NCBI GenBank assembly: GCA_934292955.1 | Contig: CAKQXZ010000069.1 | Span: 1-11,111, forward strand | From: an uncultured Clostridia bacterium | Lineage (GTDB): Bacteria; Bacillota_A; Clostridia; Christensenellales; Borkfalkiaceae | Reading direction: 5' to 3' | Length of the DNA stretch: 11,111 bases | Shown: positions 1-6,498 of the stretch, piece by piece | Layout: every line of letters starts with the position of its first letter | Numbering within the stretch: position 1 is the stretch's first letter | Notes under the pieces: generated by a model | Databases searched by the model: none | What the model was told of the DNA's origin: nothing | What the model saw: only the letters and a program-made list of their open reading frames with translations | Position numbers and translations under genes: made by a program

Positions 1-129
1 GCAACAAAATCGCTGAACAGATTTATAGAAGCATATAAACCGTCGGCGGCATATAAAATCGTTGACGGAAACGTCGGCACGAGCGACGTAAAACTCACTA
101 TTCCGCATTATATGGCGATGTTTTTATAA
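1..129 (+). CDS. C-terminal end of a DUF4143-type ATPase (partial)
   Basis: The first reading frame is open from base 1 and stops at TAA 127-129, giving 42 residues. The tail has the pattern SLNRFIEAYKPSAAYKI, then a turn, then IPHYMAMFL at the very end. This matches the usual ending of proteins with an N-terminal AAA ATPase and a C-terminal DUF4143 domain, in which a lysine-proline 'YKP' helix, a hydrophobic strand and a final 'IPLY' strand close the protein. The N-terminal ATPase part lies outside the window, so nothing can be said of its Walker motifs. The physiological role of these ATPases is not established. I see no clear terminator immediately after the stop. Assignment rests on a short segment and is moderately sure. 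Confidence 0.6.
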   Translation, partial: ATKSLNRFIEAYKPSAAYKIVDGNVGTSDVKLTIPHYMAMFL

Positions 130-321
130 AAGTGTATGTTTGATAGAGCATTCATTGAATAGATTTTATAAAGACATTTATAGAAGAATGCAGAGCAAGC
201 AGCGCGACTTATTGTGTTTTGAAGATATGGGAATGAAATAGTATGTCGTAAAAAACGGGTTAGAAGCATACAAATTGTTTTTTTGAAACCCAATAAATAA
301 TTTACGGTTAGGGGGGGCGTG
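130..321. other. Intergenic leader before the helicase gene
   Basis: This AT-rich stretch contains no supportable gene. The best promoter-like match on the + strand is TTGAAG (219-224), a 17-bp gap, then TATGTC (242-247); it is weak. The run AGGGGGGG at 310-317 is the ribosome binding site of the next gene. No strong terminator hairpin for the upstream ATPase gene is visible. Confidence 0.3.
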
Positions 322-3069
322 ATGAACATAGATGAAAGAAAAATATTGATTATTCAATTTAATCCCGCTACGAGAGAATGGGAAGATATTACGAAACGTG
401 TTCAATGGTTTGAAGATCGTGGAAATGCCTGCAGAATAAAGTATTTTGGCAACAATAATTTTTATTGGAAAAGCTGGAGCGAACTTGAGATTATAGACAA
501 TCCGAAAAATATAGATATAGCGGGAAAAATAGTTTATTGCGACAAAGTTCCTGTATATGGGTTAAGCGAAGTTATACAGTTTGATTCTTATGTAAAAATA
601 TTCAGTGTTTCAAGGTATAGCAAGTTGGTCGAAAGGAATCGCATAAAAATTGTTCGCGATATTTCGGAGATAAGGGAAATAAAGACTTTTATCAATTATT
701 TGAAAGCGATTGCTCTTTTAATGCCGACCGAAGACGGGCAGAATTTTTTATTAAAACAATTAGATAAATTAGTTGTTTTAGAAAATTCAGTTCTTGGAAA
801 ATTTCTCCAAGGGAAACTCGGTCGGCAAGAGAATAAAGAAACAGTTATTTTTCCGTTCGATACAAATTCATCTCAGCGAATTGCGGTAAAAAGGGCGTTG
901 AATGAAGATTTATCGATAGTACAAGGACCGCCCGGAACGGGAAAAACTGAAACAATCCGTAATATCGTGGCAAATTACGTCGCAAGGGGCGGCTGTGTTG
1001 CCGTTGTTTCCGGAAACAATGAAGCTACGAGAAACGTTAAAGATAAATTTGAATCGATCGGTTTTGGATACTTAAATGCTTTTTTAGGAAATTCTGACAA
1101 TGTAAAAAAGTTTTTTGATGCCCCTTATGAAAATATCAAACAGATTGAAAAAAGCGATAATAAAAACAGCGAACGCTTATTAAAAGAAACAAGCGACAGT
1201 GCGGAAACTTATCTGAAGTATAGTTTGGATATTGCAAGGATTGTTCAATCTGTATCGGAACTTGAAACAGAAAAAGAAATAAGTAATGCTGAGTATCAGG
1301 TAAAAAAGAGAGTAGTTCCGCAAGAATTACTAAAGAAAAGATATACGAGTACTAAGCTATTGGAATTGGCGTCGATACTTGAAACGTTGCCGGAAAATAA
1401 AATAACGGGATTCTTTAACAGGGCGAGATTTTTATTCAGGTTCGGTATAATAAAAGCAAAAGAAATTGCAGAGAATAGAGAAGATTCTATAGAGTATCTG
1501 AAAAATAAATATTATGAAGTAAAAATTTCGGAACTTAATTCCGAGAAGGATAAAAAACAAGAATTTATTGATTCAAATAATTTAAGCCAACTTCTTAAAG
1601 AGCAAAAAGATTTATCTATGAACATCTTTTTATCTTGTTTACAGAAAAGATACGAGAGCATGAGCGCATGTGCTTTTTCAATGAGTAATTATAAATCTTG
1701 CTTTAACGATTTTGCAAAAAGGTATCCTATAGTATACAGCACGACGCATGCGTTAAGAAGTTGTACCGGTGATAATTTTTTGTATGATTGCGTGATTATT
1801 GATGAATCGAGTCAGGTTGATTTGATCAGTGCTGTTATAGCTTTTTCCGTGGCGAAAAGGGTTGTTCTTGTCGGAGATGAAAAACAGTTGCCGCACGTTG
1901 TAAAATCTCAATTGCTTCCTATGCTGAACAATATTTTTGCTGAATATAAATTGCCAGAATACTTTGATTATGCAAAAAACAGCATATTACATTGCGTACT
2001 GAAAAAAGAAAAAAATATAGTTTCAACTCTGCTTAACGAGCATTATAGGTGTGATCCGCAGATTATAGGATTTTGTAACAAAAGGTTTTATAACGGTGAA
2101 TTGGTAATTCGCACGCCACATGTCGAAGGTAATGGTGTAACAATAGTTTCTCACGGTTCACATTTTGAGAGAAACAGAGCAAATGAGAGAGAAGTTGATA
2201 TTATAGAGAAAGAAATTATGAAAGAATTGCCTGCTGATAAGACAGGGATTATTGCTCCGTACAATAATCAGATTCTATTATTGAATGAACGATTTGGTAA
2301 TGTTGGTTGCGTAATCGATACTATACATAAATTTCAAGGGAAAGAGAAAGATTATATCGTATTGTCTACAGTTGCAAATAAAATAAAGTTTTATGAAGAC
2401 GAAGAAAGGATAGACTTTTTGAATAATCCGAACTTGATAAACGTTGCAATATCGAGAGCAAAAAAGAGATTGTATATTCTTGCAAGCGAAGAAGTTCTTG
2501 GACAAGAAGGTTCTATTTTAAGAGATTTATCTAAATATTTCGAATACTATTGCTGCGAAACAAAAATTTTGAAAACCAACGTATATTCTGTGTTTGATTT
2601 AATGTATGACGATTACGCACCGATATTAGAAAAGACAAAAAAAGAACTTTTGAATATATCTTCTTTTGCAAGCGAAAACATAATTGCAACGGTGATAGAT
2701 GAAATTTGTCGAAGCGGGGATTACGGAACACTCGGATACAAATTTAATTATCCTTTGAAATATGTTATAAAAACTGCGTCGCTCAGCGATATGGAAGATA
2801 TAAAATTCGTTTCAAATATTAACACTCATTGTGATTTCCTTATATATAATAAACTAAATAAGGAAATAGAAATGGTGGTAGAAGTTGACGGAAGCCAACA
2901 CAAGGAAGAAGTGCAAGCCGCACGCGACAGGAGAAAAGACCGCTTGCTTAAGGCGGCCGGAATTAAGATTTTACGACTTCCGACAACAACTATTGAGTGT
3001 AAAGAAAAAATCATTGCCGTATTGACTTGCATGGATAGCGATACAGAATTCAGTAAAAAAGCAGTTTGA
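322..3069 (+). CDS. SF1 (UPF1/DNA2-type) helicase with C-terminal DUF2726/DUF559-like nuclease domain
   Basis: Predicted ATP-driven DNA or RNA helicase fused to a nuclease, 915 residues from ATG 322. A GTG three bases earlier is only one base from the AGGGGGGG ribosome site, so ATG (4-base spacing) is preferred. All SF1 motifs are readable: Walker A GPPGTGKT (about 202-209), DESSQ Walker B (494-498), GDEKQLP (518-524), HYRCDP (574-579), HKFQGKEKD (669-677) and VAISRAKKR (708-716). A charged, probably coiled-coil insertion of about 240 residues separates motif Ia from Walker B. The N-terminal 170 residues are unassigned and may hold a small SH3-like fold. The C-terminus (about 835-890) carries a CDFLIYN strand, then VVEVDGSQH and RDRRKDRLLKAAGIKILRL, the signature of the DUF2726/DUF559 restriction-endonuclease-like fold. 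Base composition is AT-richer than the flanking genes, suggesting transfer. An antiviral role is plausible but inferred. Confidence 0.88.
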   Translation: MNIDERKILIIQFNPATREWEDITKRVQWFEDRGNACRIKYFGNNNFYWKSWSELEIIDNPKNIDIAGKIVYCDKVPVYGLSEVIQFDSYVKIFSVSRYSKLVERNRIKIVRDISEIREIKTFINYLKAIALLMPTEDGQNFLLKQLDKLVVLENSVLGKFLQGKLGRQENKETVIFPFDTNSSQRIAVKRALNEDLSIVQGPPGTGKTETIRNIVANYVARGGCVAVVSGNNEATRNVKDKFESIGFGYLNAFLGNSDNVKKFFDAPYENIKQIEKSDNKNSERLLKETSDSAETYLKYSLDIARIVQSVSELETEKEISNAEYQVKKRVVPQELLKKRYTSTKLLELASILETLPENKITGFFNRARFLFRFGIIKAKEIAENREDSIEYLKNKYYEVKISELNSEKDKKQEFIDSNNLSQLLKEQKDLSMNIFLSCLQKRYESMSACAFSMSNYKSCFNDFAKRYPIVYSTTHALRSCTGDNFLYDCVIIDESSQVDLISAVIAFSVAKRVVLVGDEKQLPHVVKSQLLPMLNNIFAEYKLPEYFDYAKNSILHCVLKKEKNIVSTLLNEHYRCDPQIIGFCNKRFYNGELVIRTPHVEGNGVTIVSHGSHFERNRANEREVDIIEKEIMKELPADKTGIIAPYNNQILLLNERFGNVGCVIDTIHKFQGKEKDYIVLSTVANKIKFYEDEERIDFLNNPNLINVAISRAKKRLYILASEEVLGQEGSILRDLSKYFEYYCCETKILKTNVYSVFDLMYDDYAPILEKTKKELLNISSFASENIIATVIDEICRSGDYGTLGYKFNYPLKYVIKTASLSDMEDIKFVSNINTHCDFLIYNKLNKEIEMVVEVDGSQHKEEVQAARDRRKDRLLKAAGIKILRLPTTTIECKEKIIAVLTCMDSDTEFSKKAV

Positions 3070-3093
3070 ATTTTATTCATTTCAACTCTGACC

Positions 3094-3125
3094 AAAAACA
3101 CATGGAGTAATTTCCGTGTGTTTTT
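3094..3125 (+). terminator. Rho-independent terminator after the helicase gene
   Basis: Arms AAAAACACATGGA and TTCCGTGTGTTTTT pair (with G-U wobbles) around a short AT loop and run into a T-rich tail. It lies 25 bases after the helicase stop. The A-rich left arm means it could also act on the opposite strand. Confidence 0.8.
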
Positions 3126-3185
3126 ACTTTATAAAAAAGCAGTTTTTTGTTTACAATAAAGTAAGAATGGGGCAGCGCGATGATG

Positions 3186-3191
3186 TATAAT
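3186..3191 (+). promoter_or_regulatory. Candidate -10 box for the 35-residue peptide gene
   Basis: A consensus TATAAT sits 46 bases before the ATG at 3238, just after the helicase terminator. No good -35 box is found at 16-18 bp (the sequence there is AAGAAT-like), so the promoter is only suggested. Confidence 0.35.
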
Positions 3192-3237
3192 ATTGGTATA
3201 TCCGAGTGTGTTATACTCGCCTGTAAAGGGGGGGGTA

Positions 3238-3345
3238 ATGAAGAAAACATTGTTTTTCAGGGTTGTTGCCGTGTGCGGTGCGCTTTCTGCAATAATTGCG
3301 GGGGCGGCTTCGGCGGTGGTGTTTATAACTAAACGCAAACATTGA
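3238..3345 (+). CDS. 35-residue single-span membrane peptide
   Basis: A short open frame starts at ATG 3238 directly behind a very strong purine run, AAAGGGGGGGG (3225-3235), and ends at TGA 3343-3345. The peptide begins MKKTLFFR, has a continuous hydrophobic small-residue segment (about residues 9-30, rich in Ala, Val, Gly and Ile, with G14 and G22 as possible packing glycines) and ends ITKRKH. Both ends are basic and the middle is long enough for one membrane span. It has its own TATAAT-like box and sits between two terminators, so it is an independent transcription unit. Size and shape resemble type I toxin peptides and other small membrane proteins, but no family is recognised. It could also be a chance frame; the ribosome site and the clear amphipathic layout argue that it is real. 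Confidence 0.55.
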   Translation: MKKTLFFRVVAVCGALSAIIAGAASAVVFITKRKH

Positions 3346-3412
3346 TTTTTTAACCGAAAACGCCGATAATCGACCTATAGACCGATTTTTAATGAGATTT
3401 TTATAAAACAAA

Positions 3413-3446
3413 ATGCCGAAGCGGGAAAATTTGCTTCGGTATTTTT
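3413..3446. terminator. Bidirectional terminator between convergent genes
   Basis: Arms ATGCCGAAGC (3413-3422) and GCTTCGGTAT (3433-3442) form a 10-bp stem with one G-U pair around a 10-base loop. A T-run follows on the + strand (3442-3446) and AAAACAAAA precedes the stem, giving a U-run on the - strand. It serves the peptide gene on the left and the DUF2779 gene, whose stop is 22 bases away, on the right. Confidence 0.85.
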
Positions 3447-3463
3447 GCATGTAGTTATAAAAA

Positions 3464-4951
3464 TTATTCTTTGGTTACTCTGACGAGTTCCTGCCAGACT
3501 TTGACCATGGCAAAGGTGTCGAGTTCACAATATTTAAGCAGATTTTTGCGAGTCTTTTCCTGTTGTTCTACAGGCATGTCTTTTATAAGCGGGAAGATGC
3601 TCATCGCTTCGCCGCCGTTGTGAATTTCTTCGAGATTATGATAGTTAAGGGCGGGATCGTCGGGGAAAATTGCGGGTAAAACGCTCTTTATCGAGAAAGA
3701 ACCGCCCATTGCCTTGTTGTAATACGCACCTTTCTGAAAGGGATCGAGCAGGTCTTTGACGTTTTCTCTTATAGAAAGCAGATGTTTTTTAAGGTCGGGA
3801 AATTCGGCGGCGAGCTCCTTAAGTCTTCCGCATTCGAATTTTTTATTATATGCAAGTACGCATACGTTATCGGGAATATTTTCGCAAAGACTTTCGGCTA
3901 TCGGGCGGCGGGGATCTTCGCCCGAAACGGCTAAAAATTCTTTGTGCTTAAGTTCTCCGTTTTCACTTTCTATGTAGTGCAGAGAGTATTGAAAAGGAAT
4001 CTGTTCATACGGTCTGCAACCGTCAAACAGCGGAATAATTTCTTGCATTGTTTCAAAGTCAAGAAAGTATAACGGATAAGATAAAGTATTCAAAAACTCG
4101 GCTATAAGTCGTTTATCGGCATATATCCCCCTGTCGTTAAGGGCGAAATCGATCTGCCTTGACTGTAAAAAATTGAGTGACGGCAGAGATTTAAGATATT
4201 CGAAAGACACAAGCCCCCTTTTATAATAATCCCATTTTTTATTGCATCTGTACAACTGAAAAACGTTATGTTCGGGCAGGTGCTTCGAGCAATAGTTCCA
4301 ATACGGGCAATCGTGCGCGGCTGAACAGTGTTCGCCGATATCGATATCCGGTTCTTTATCGCATTCGAGCATTTCTTCGGCATGCTTAAGGTTGCGTTCT
4401 ACCACTTCGTACTCGTCGCCGATAAGGTCTTTTACGTCGTTGACGGTAAACAGTTGCTTAACGTCGATCGCGCCGCGGCGGACGTATTTGTTGTTTATGC
4501 ATACGATATAAGTTCCGGTAACGTTTACGCCGCATTTTTCAAGAACGTATTTCTGATAGGCTACGTCTACGAGATAATAATATTTCAGGTTGGTCGCGCT
4601 CTTGACTTCGTAAATCGCATAACCGTCTTTTTCTTTGTGCAGTATGTCTACGGCGCAATATAACCCGTTATAATCGAAAGACGCTTCGCAAATATTTTCC
4701 ACGCCGTTTTTTATGCATTCGGTTGTTTTGCGTTTCATTTCGTCGAGATCGAGTTTTCCGTCTTCGTGCGTTGCCGTTACTTCGGTAAAATCGCCGAACA
4801 AACTCATCGCAAGATCGCCGACTACGTTGCCGTTTGTCATTCGGGTAAGCGCGCTTTCGTCGATTACTTTTTCTTCGGGTTTGTATTTGTCAAGCCAGGT
4901 TATTTTCGGACATTGCCAGAATCCCGTGTATTTCGATTTTGAAAAATACAT
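3464..4951 (-). CDS. DUF2779 protein: Cas4-like Fe-S nuclease fused to DEDDy exonuclease
   Basis: The 495-residue product combines two nuclease folds. The N-terminal half looks like Cas4/RecB-type PD-(D/E)XK: Cys14 (WQCPKITW), active-site Asp102 in CAVDILH, Glu115 and Lys117 in YEVKSA, then Cys209, Cys215 and Cys221 (CSAAHDCPYWNYC). The four cysteines fit a 4Fe-4S cluster as in Cas4 and AddB. The C-terminal half (about 290-495) is the DUF2779 domain, an RNase H-like exonuclease: LDFET gives Asp298 and Glu300, AYNKKFECGRL (367-377) is the second motif, and YCELD supplies Tyr474 and Asp478 of a DEDDy-type third motif. All key residues seem present. It is the second gene of an operon with the UDG-like gene 48 bases upstream, and GGAG at good spacing supports ATG 4951. 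Family members are uncharacterised enzymatically; DNA is the expected substrate. Confidence 0.88.
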   Translation of the reverse strand: MYFSKSKYTGFWQCPKITWLDKYKPEEKVIDESALTRMTNGNVVGDLAMSLFGDFTEVTATHEDGKLDLDEMKRKTTECIKNGVENICEASFDYNGLYCAVDILHKEKDGYAIYEVKSATNLKYYYLVDVAYQKYVLEKCGVNVTGTYIVCINNKYVRRGAIDVKQLFTVNDVKDLIGDEYEVVERNLKHAEEMLECDKEPDIDIGEHCSAAHDCPYWNYCSKHLPEHNVFQLYRCNKKWDYYKRGLVSFEYLKSLPSLNFLQSRQIDFALNDRGIYADKRLIAEFLNTLSYPLYFLDFETMQEIIPLFDGCRPYEQIPFQYSLHYIESENGELKHKEFLAVSGEDPRRPIAESLCENIPDNVCVLAYNKKFECGRLKELAAEFPDLKKHLLSIRENVKDLLDPFQKGAYYNKAMGGSFSIKSVLPAIFPDDPALNYHNLEEIHNGGEAMSIFPLIKDMPVEQQEKTRKNLLKYCELDTFAMVKVWQELVRVTKE

Positions 4952-4966
4952 ATTTTATCTCCGCTC

Positions 4967-4996
4967 GTGAATGAAATATTTATGCTGTGAATGAAA
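4967..4996. repeat. Two direct repeats of GTGAATGAAA, 20-bp period
   Basis: GTGAATGAAA occurs at 4967-4976 and again at 4987-4996 in the 48-base spacer between the UDG-like and DUF2779 genes. The period is two helical turns. No function is evident; it may be a binding site or chance. Confidence 0.5.
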
Positions 4997-4999
4997 AGT

Positions 5000-6301
5000 T
5001 TATAATTTGCAGGTTGTTTTTTCGGTAAAATCCGCGCCGAGTTTGGGTTCGAAAAATGCTTTGAATTGCGGATTTTTTAGCAAGGACTGCATTTCGGCGT
5101 ATACAAATAGATCTTTTGCGTTTTCTTCGGATACCGCAACGTTTGCCGTTTTGTTTTTTCCTATGTAGAGCGACAGCGAATTGTTTTCTAAATCATATTT
5201 GAGCCAGCTTACGTTATAATCGCTGTCGTTAAACGTAAATTTATTCATAAAACGAAAAATAATCGCGGTGTAAAATTCGTCGTTTGCGGTTATTTCATAA
5301 CAAAGCCGATTTGTTTTATATGTTTTGCCCTTGGAATATTCGATACCGCGGTTTATATTTTTCCGTTCGTTTGCCCAGTTTTTTATAATATCGGCTAAAT
5401 CGGGCGTATCGTCCGCGACGGTTTTGCTTAATAAATTGTCGATATCGGGCTTTTCGGCGTTATCGTAAAAACCGTTTTCTAAAAGCGCGCTGTAAATCTG
5501 TCCGAACAAAACGAATTTTCGATGGGCGTTGGGCATTTGTCTTGCCGGGTGCGGAAGCTTATAAAGGTGCAATTTTTGATTAAAACAGCCTTTTGTTTCG
5601 GCAAGTTTATTGTAAACTCTGTCGCCGAAAGCAAAAACTATAAGGTCTTTTTCGCCGCTGCAAAGAATATCGGCTTCGCGGCTCAGATGACTTTTTATGC
5701 ATTCGTTTACCACGTCGGGGTCGTAATTTTCGGTTGTAAGATAGCCGTTTTGCTCAATGCCGCATTTTACCATATTGGTCACATAAGCGTTTGCTATCAT
5801 AAAAGTTCGTATAACCGAATATATCATCCAGCCGTATTCTTTGTTAGAAAAATAATTGGGATAAATAAAATCGTCGTTATTTTTTTCGCTCTGTCCCATA
5901 ATCCAGTACCAGCGCGCGGGCGTTGCGGGGGAGCGGTCGTCTTTTGCGGGGTAAAAATCTTTGTTTAGCCCGGCGGGATTTTCCATTACGAAAAGCACGG
6001 GGTTTTTCGACCATTTTTCAATCTGTTCATGCTTTATTTCGTGCGCGTCAAGAAAATCGAGCGTATGCGTACCGTGCGTTATTGACGACGGGCGCAAACC
6101 AAACATATTTCGGCATATTTCGCAACACCCAAGACACCCGCCTTTTGCGCGGTTTAATATTTTGCCGTCGGGAGTTTCTTTTTGGAGCAGGTCTGCGGAA
6201 TAACGGTAATCTTCTTTACCATGCCAATCCATGCGGAGTATTCCGTTTTCGCCGAAATTCAGTTTATGCAGTTCTTTTGCAACGGTTTCGGGATTGTTCA
6301 T
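5000..6301 (-). CDS. Uracil-DNA glycosylase superfamily (family 4-like) protein with extra C-terminal domain
   Basis: A 433-residue protein whose residues about 50-275 follow the plan of family 4 Fe-S uracil-DNA glycosylases. A cysteine group CLGCCEIC (56-63) precedes VLFVMENPAG (102-111), which sits where the GEAPG motif normally lies. YVTNMVKC (173-180) and Cys201 in NECIKSHL match the second cysteine pair of the Fe-S cluster, LIVFAFGDRVYNKL (220-233) is the 'ivalG..A...l' strand and helix, and LPHPARQ (249-255) corresponds to the HPS catalytic-loop motif. Both active-site motifs differ from classical enzymes, so the base specificity, or even catalysis, may have changed. Residues 280-433 form an additional domain I do not recognise. 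It is first in the operon, driven by a strong divergent promoter. The start has AAGGA about 13 bases upstream. Function is inferred: excision or sensing of an abnormal base in DNA. Confidence 0.7.
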   Translation of the reverse strand: MNNPETVAKELHKLNFGENGILRMDWHGKEDYRYSADLLQKETPDGKILNRAKGGCLGCCEICRNMFGLRPSSITHGTHTLDFLDAHEIKHEQIEKWSKNPVLFVMENPAGLNKDFYPAKDDRSPATPARWYWIMGQSEKNNDDFIYPNYFSNKEYGWMIYSVIRTFMIANAYVTNMVKCGIEQNGYLTTENYDPDVVNECIKSHLSREADILCSGEKDLIVFAFGDRVYNKLAETKGCFNQKLHLYKLPHPARQMPNAHRKFVLFGQIYSALLENGFYDNAEKPDIDNLLSKTVADDTPDLADIIKNWANERKNINRGIEYSKGKTYKTNRLCYEITANDEFYTAIIFRFMNKFTFNDSDYNVSWLKYDLENNSLSLYIGKNKTANVAVSEENAKDLFVYAEMQSLLKNPQFKAFFEPKLGADFTEKTTCKL

Positions 6302-6338
6302 TGCCGATTTTGTTCCTTGTGTGTGTTTATCTATTTAG

Positions 6339-6367
6339 ATTATATAATTTTTTCATAAATAAATCAA
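6339..6367 (-). promoter_or_regulatory. Sigma-A-type promoter of the UDG-like/DUF2779 operon
   Basis: On the minus strand, TTGATT (6367-6362) and TATAAT (6344-6339) are separated by exactly 17 bp. Transcription would start near 6332, leaving a leader of about 30 bases before ATG 6301. Confidence 0.8.
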
Positions 6368-6376
6368 CCGCTGTAA

Positions 6377-6435
6377 GCATGTAATTATTTAAGTTGTCGG
6401 CGGCATGTCGGGTTATGTACTGTTTTTAGTGCATA
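6377..6435. promoter_or_regulatory. Candidate operator region between divergent promoters
   Basis: Between the two back-to-back -35 boxes lie GCATGT at 6377-6382, GCATGT at 6403-6408, and an imperfect dyad TATGTACT (6414-6421) / AGTGCATA (6428-6435) with a 6-base centre. All share a YATGYA-like half-site. A regulator bound here could affect both transcripts; the neighbouring WYL protein is the obvious candidate. Confidence 0.45.
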
Positions 6436-6440
6436 TTCGG

Positions 6441-6469
6441 TTGAAAAAAACGGCGGGTCGTGTTAAAAT
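6441..6469 (+). promoter_or_regulatory. Sigma-A-type promoter of the WYL regulator gene
   Basis: TTGAAA (6441-6446) and TAAAAT (6464-6469) with a 17-bp spacer. The predicted transcript starts near 6476. This rules out the GTG at 6472 as start codon and supports ATG 6499, which has AGGAG (6486-6490) 8 bases upstream. Confidence 0.82.
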
Positions 6470-6498
6470 GAGTGTACAACTCTGTAGGAGAAGTAATA

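Noticed and set aside
319..321. GTG as start codon of the helicase gene
   Set aside because: It lies one base from the AGGGGGGG ribosome site; the adjacent ATG at 322 has better spacing.
5522..6384. Two plus-strand frames of about 150 codons opposite the UDG-like gene
   Set aside because: No ribosome site or family motif; they mirror the codon bias of the minus-strand gene.
6472..6474. GTG as start codon of the WYL regulator
   Set aside because: It falls between the -10 box and the predicted transcription start, so it would not be in the mRNA; ATG 6499 has a proper ribosome site.
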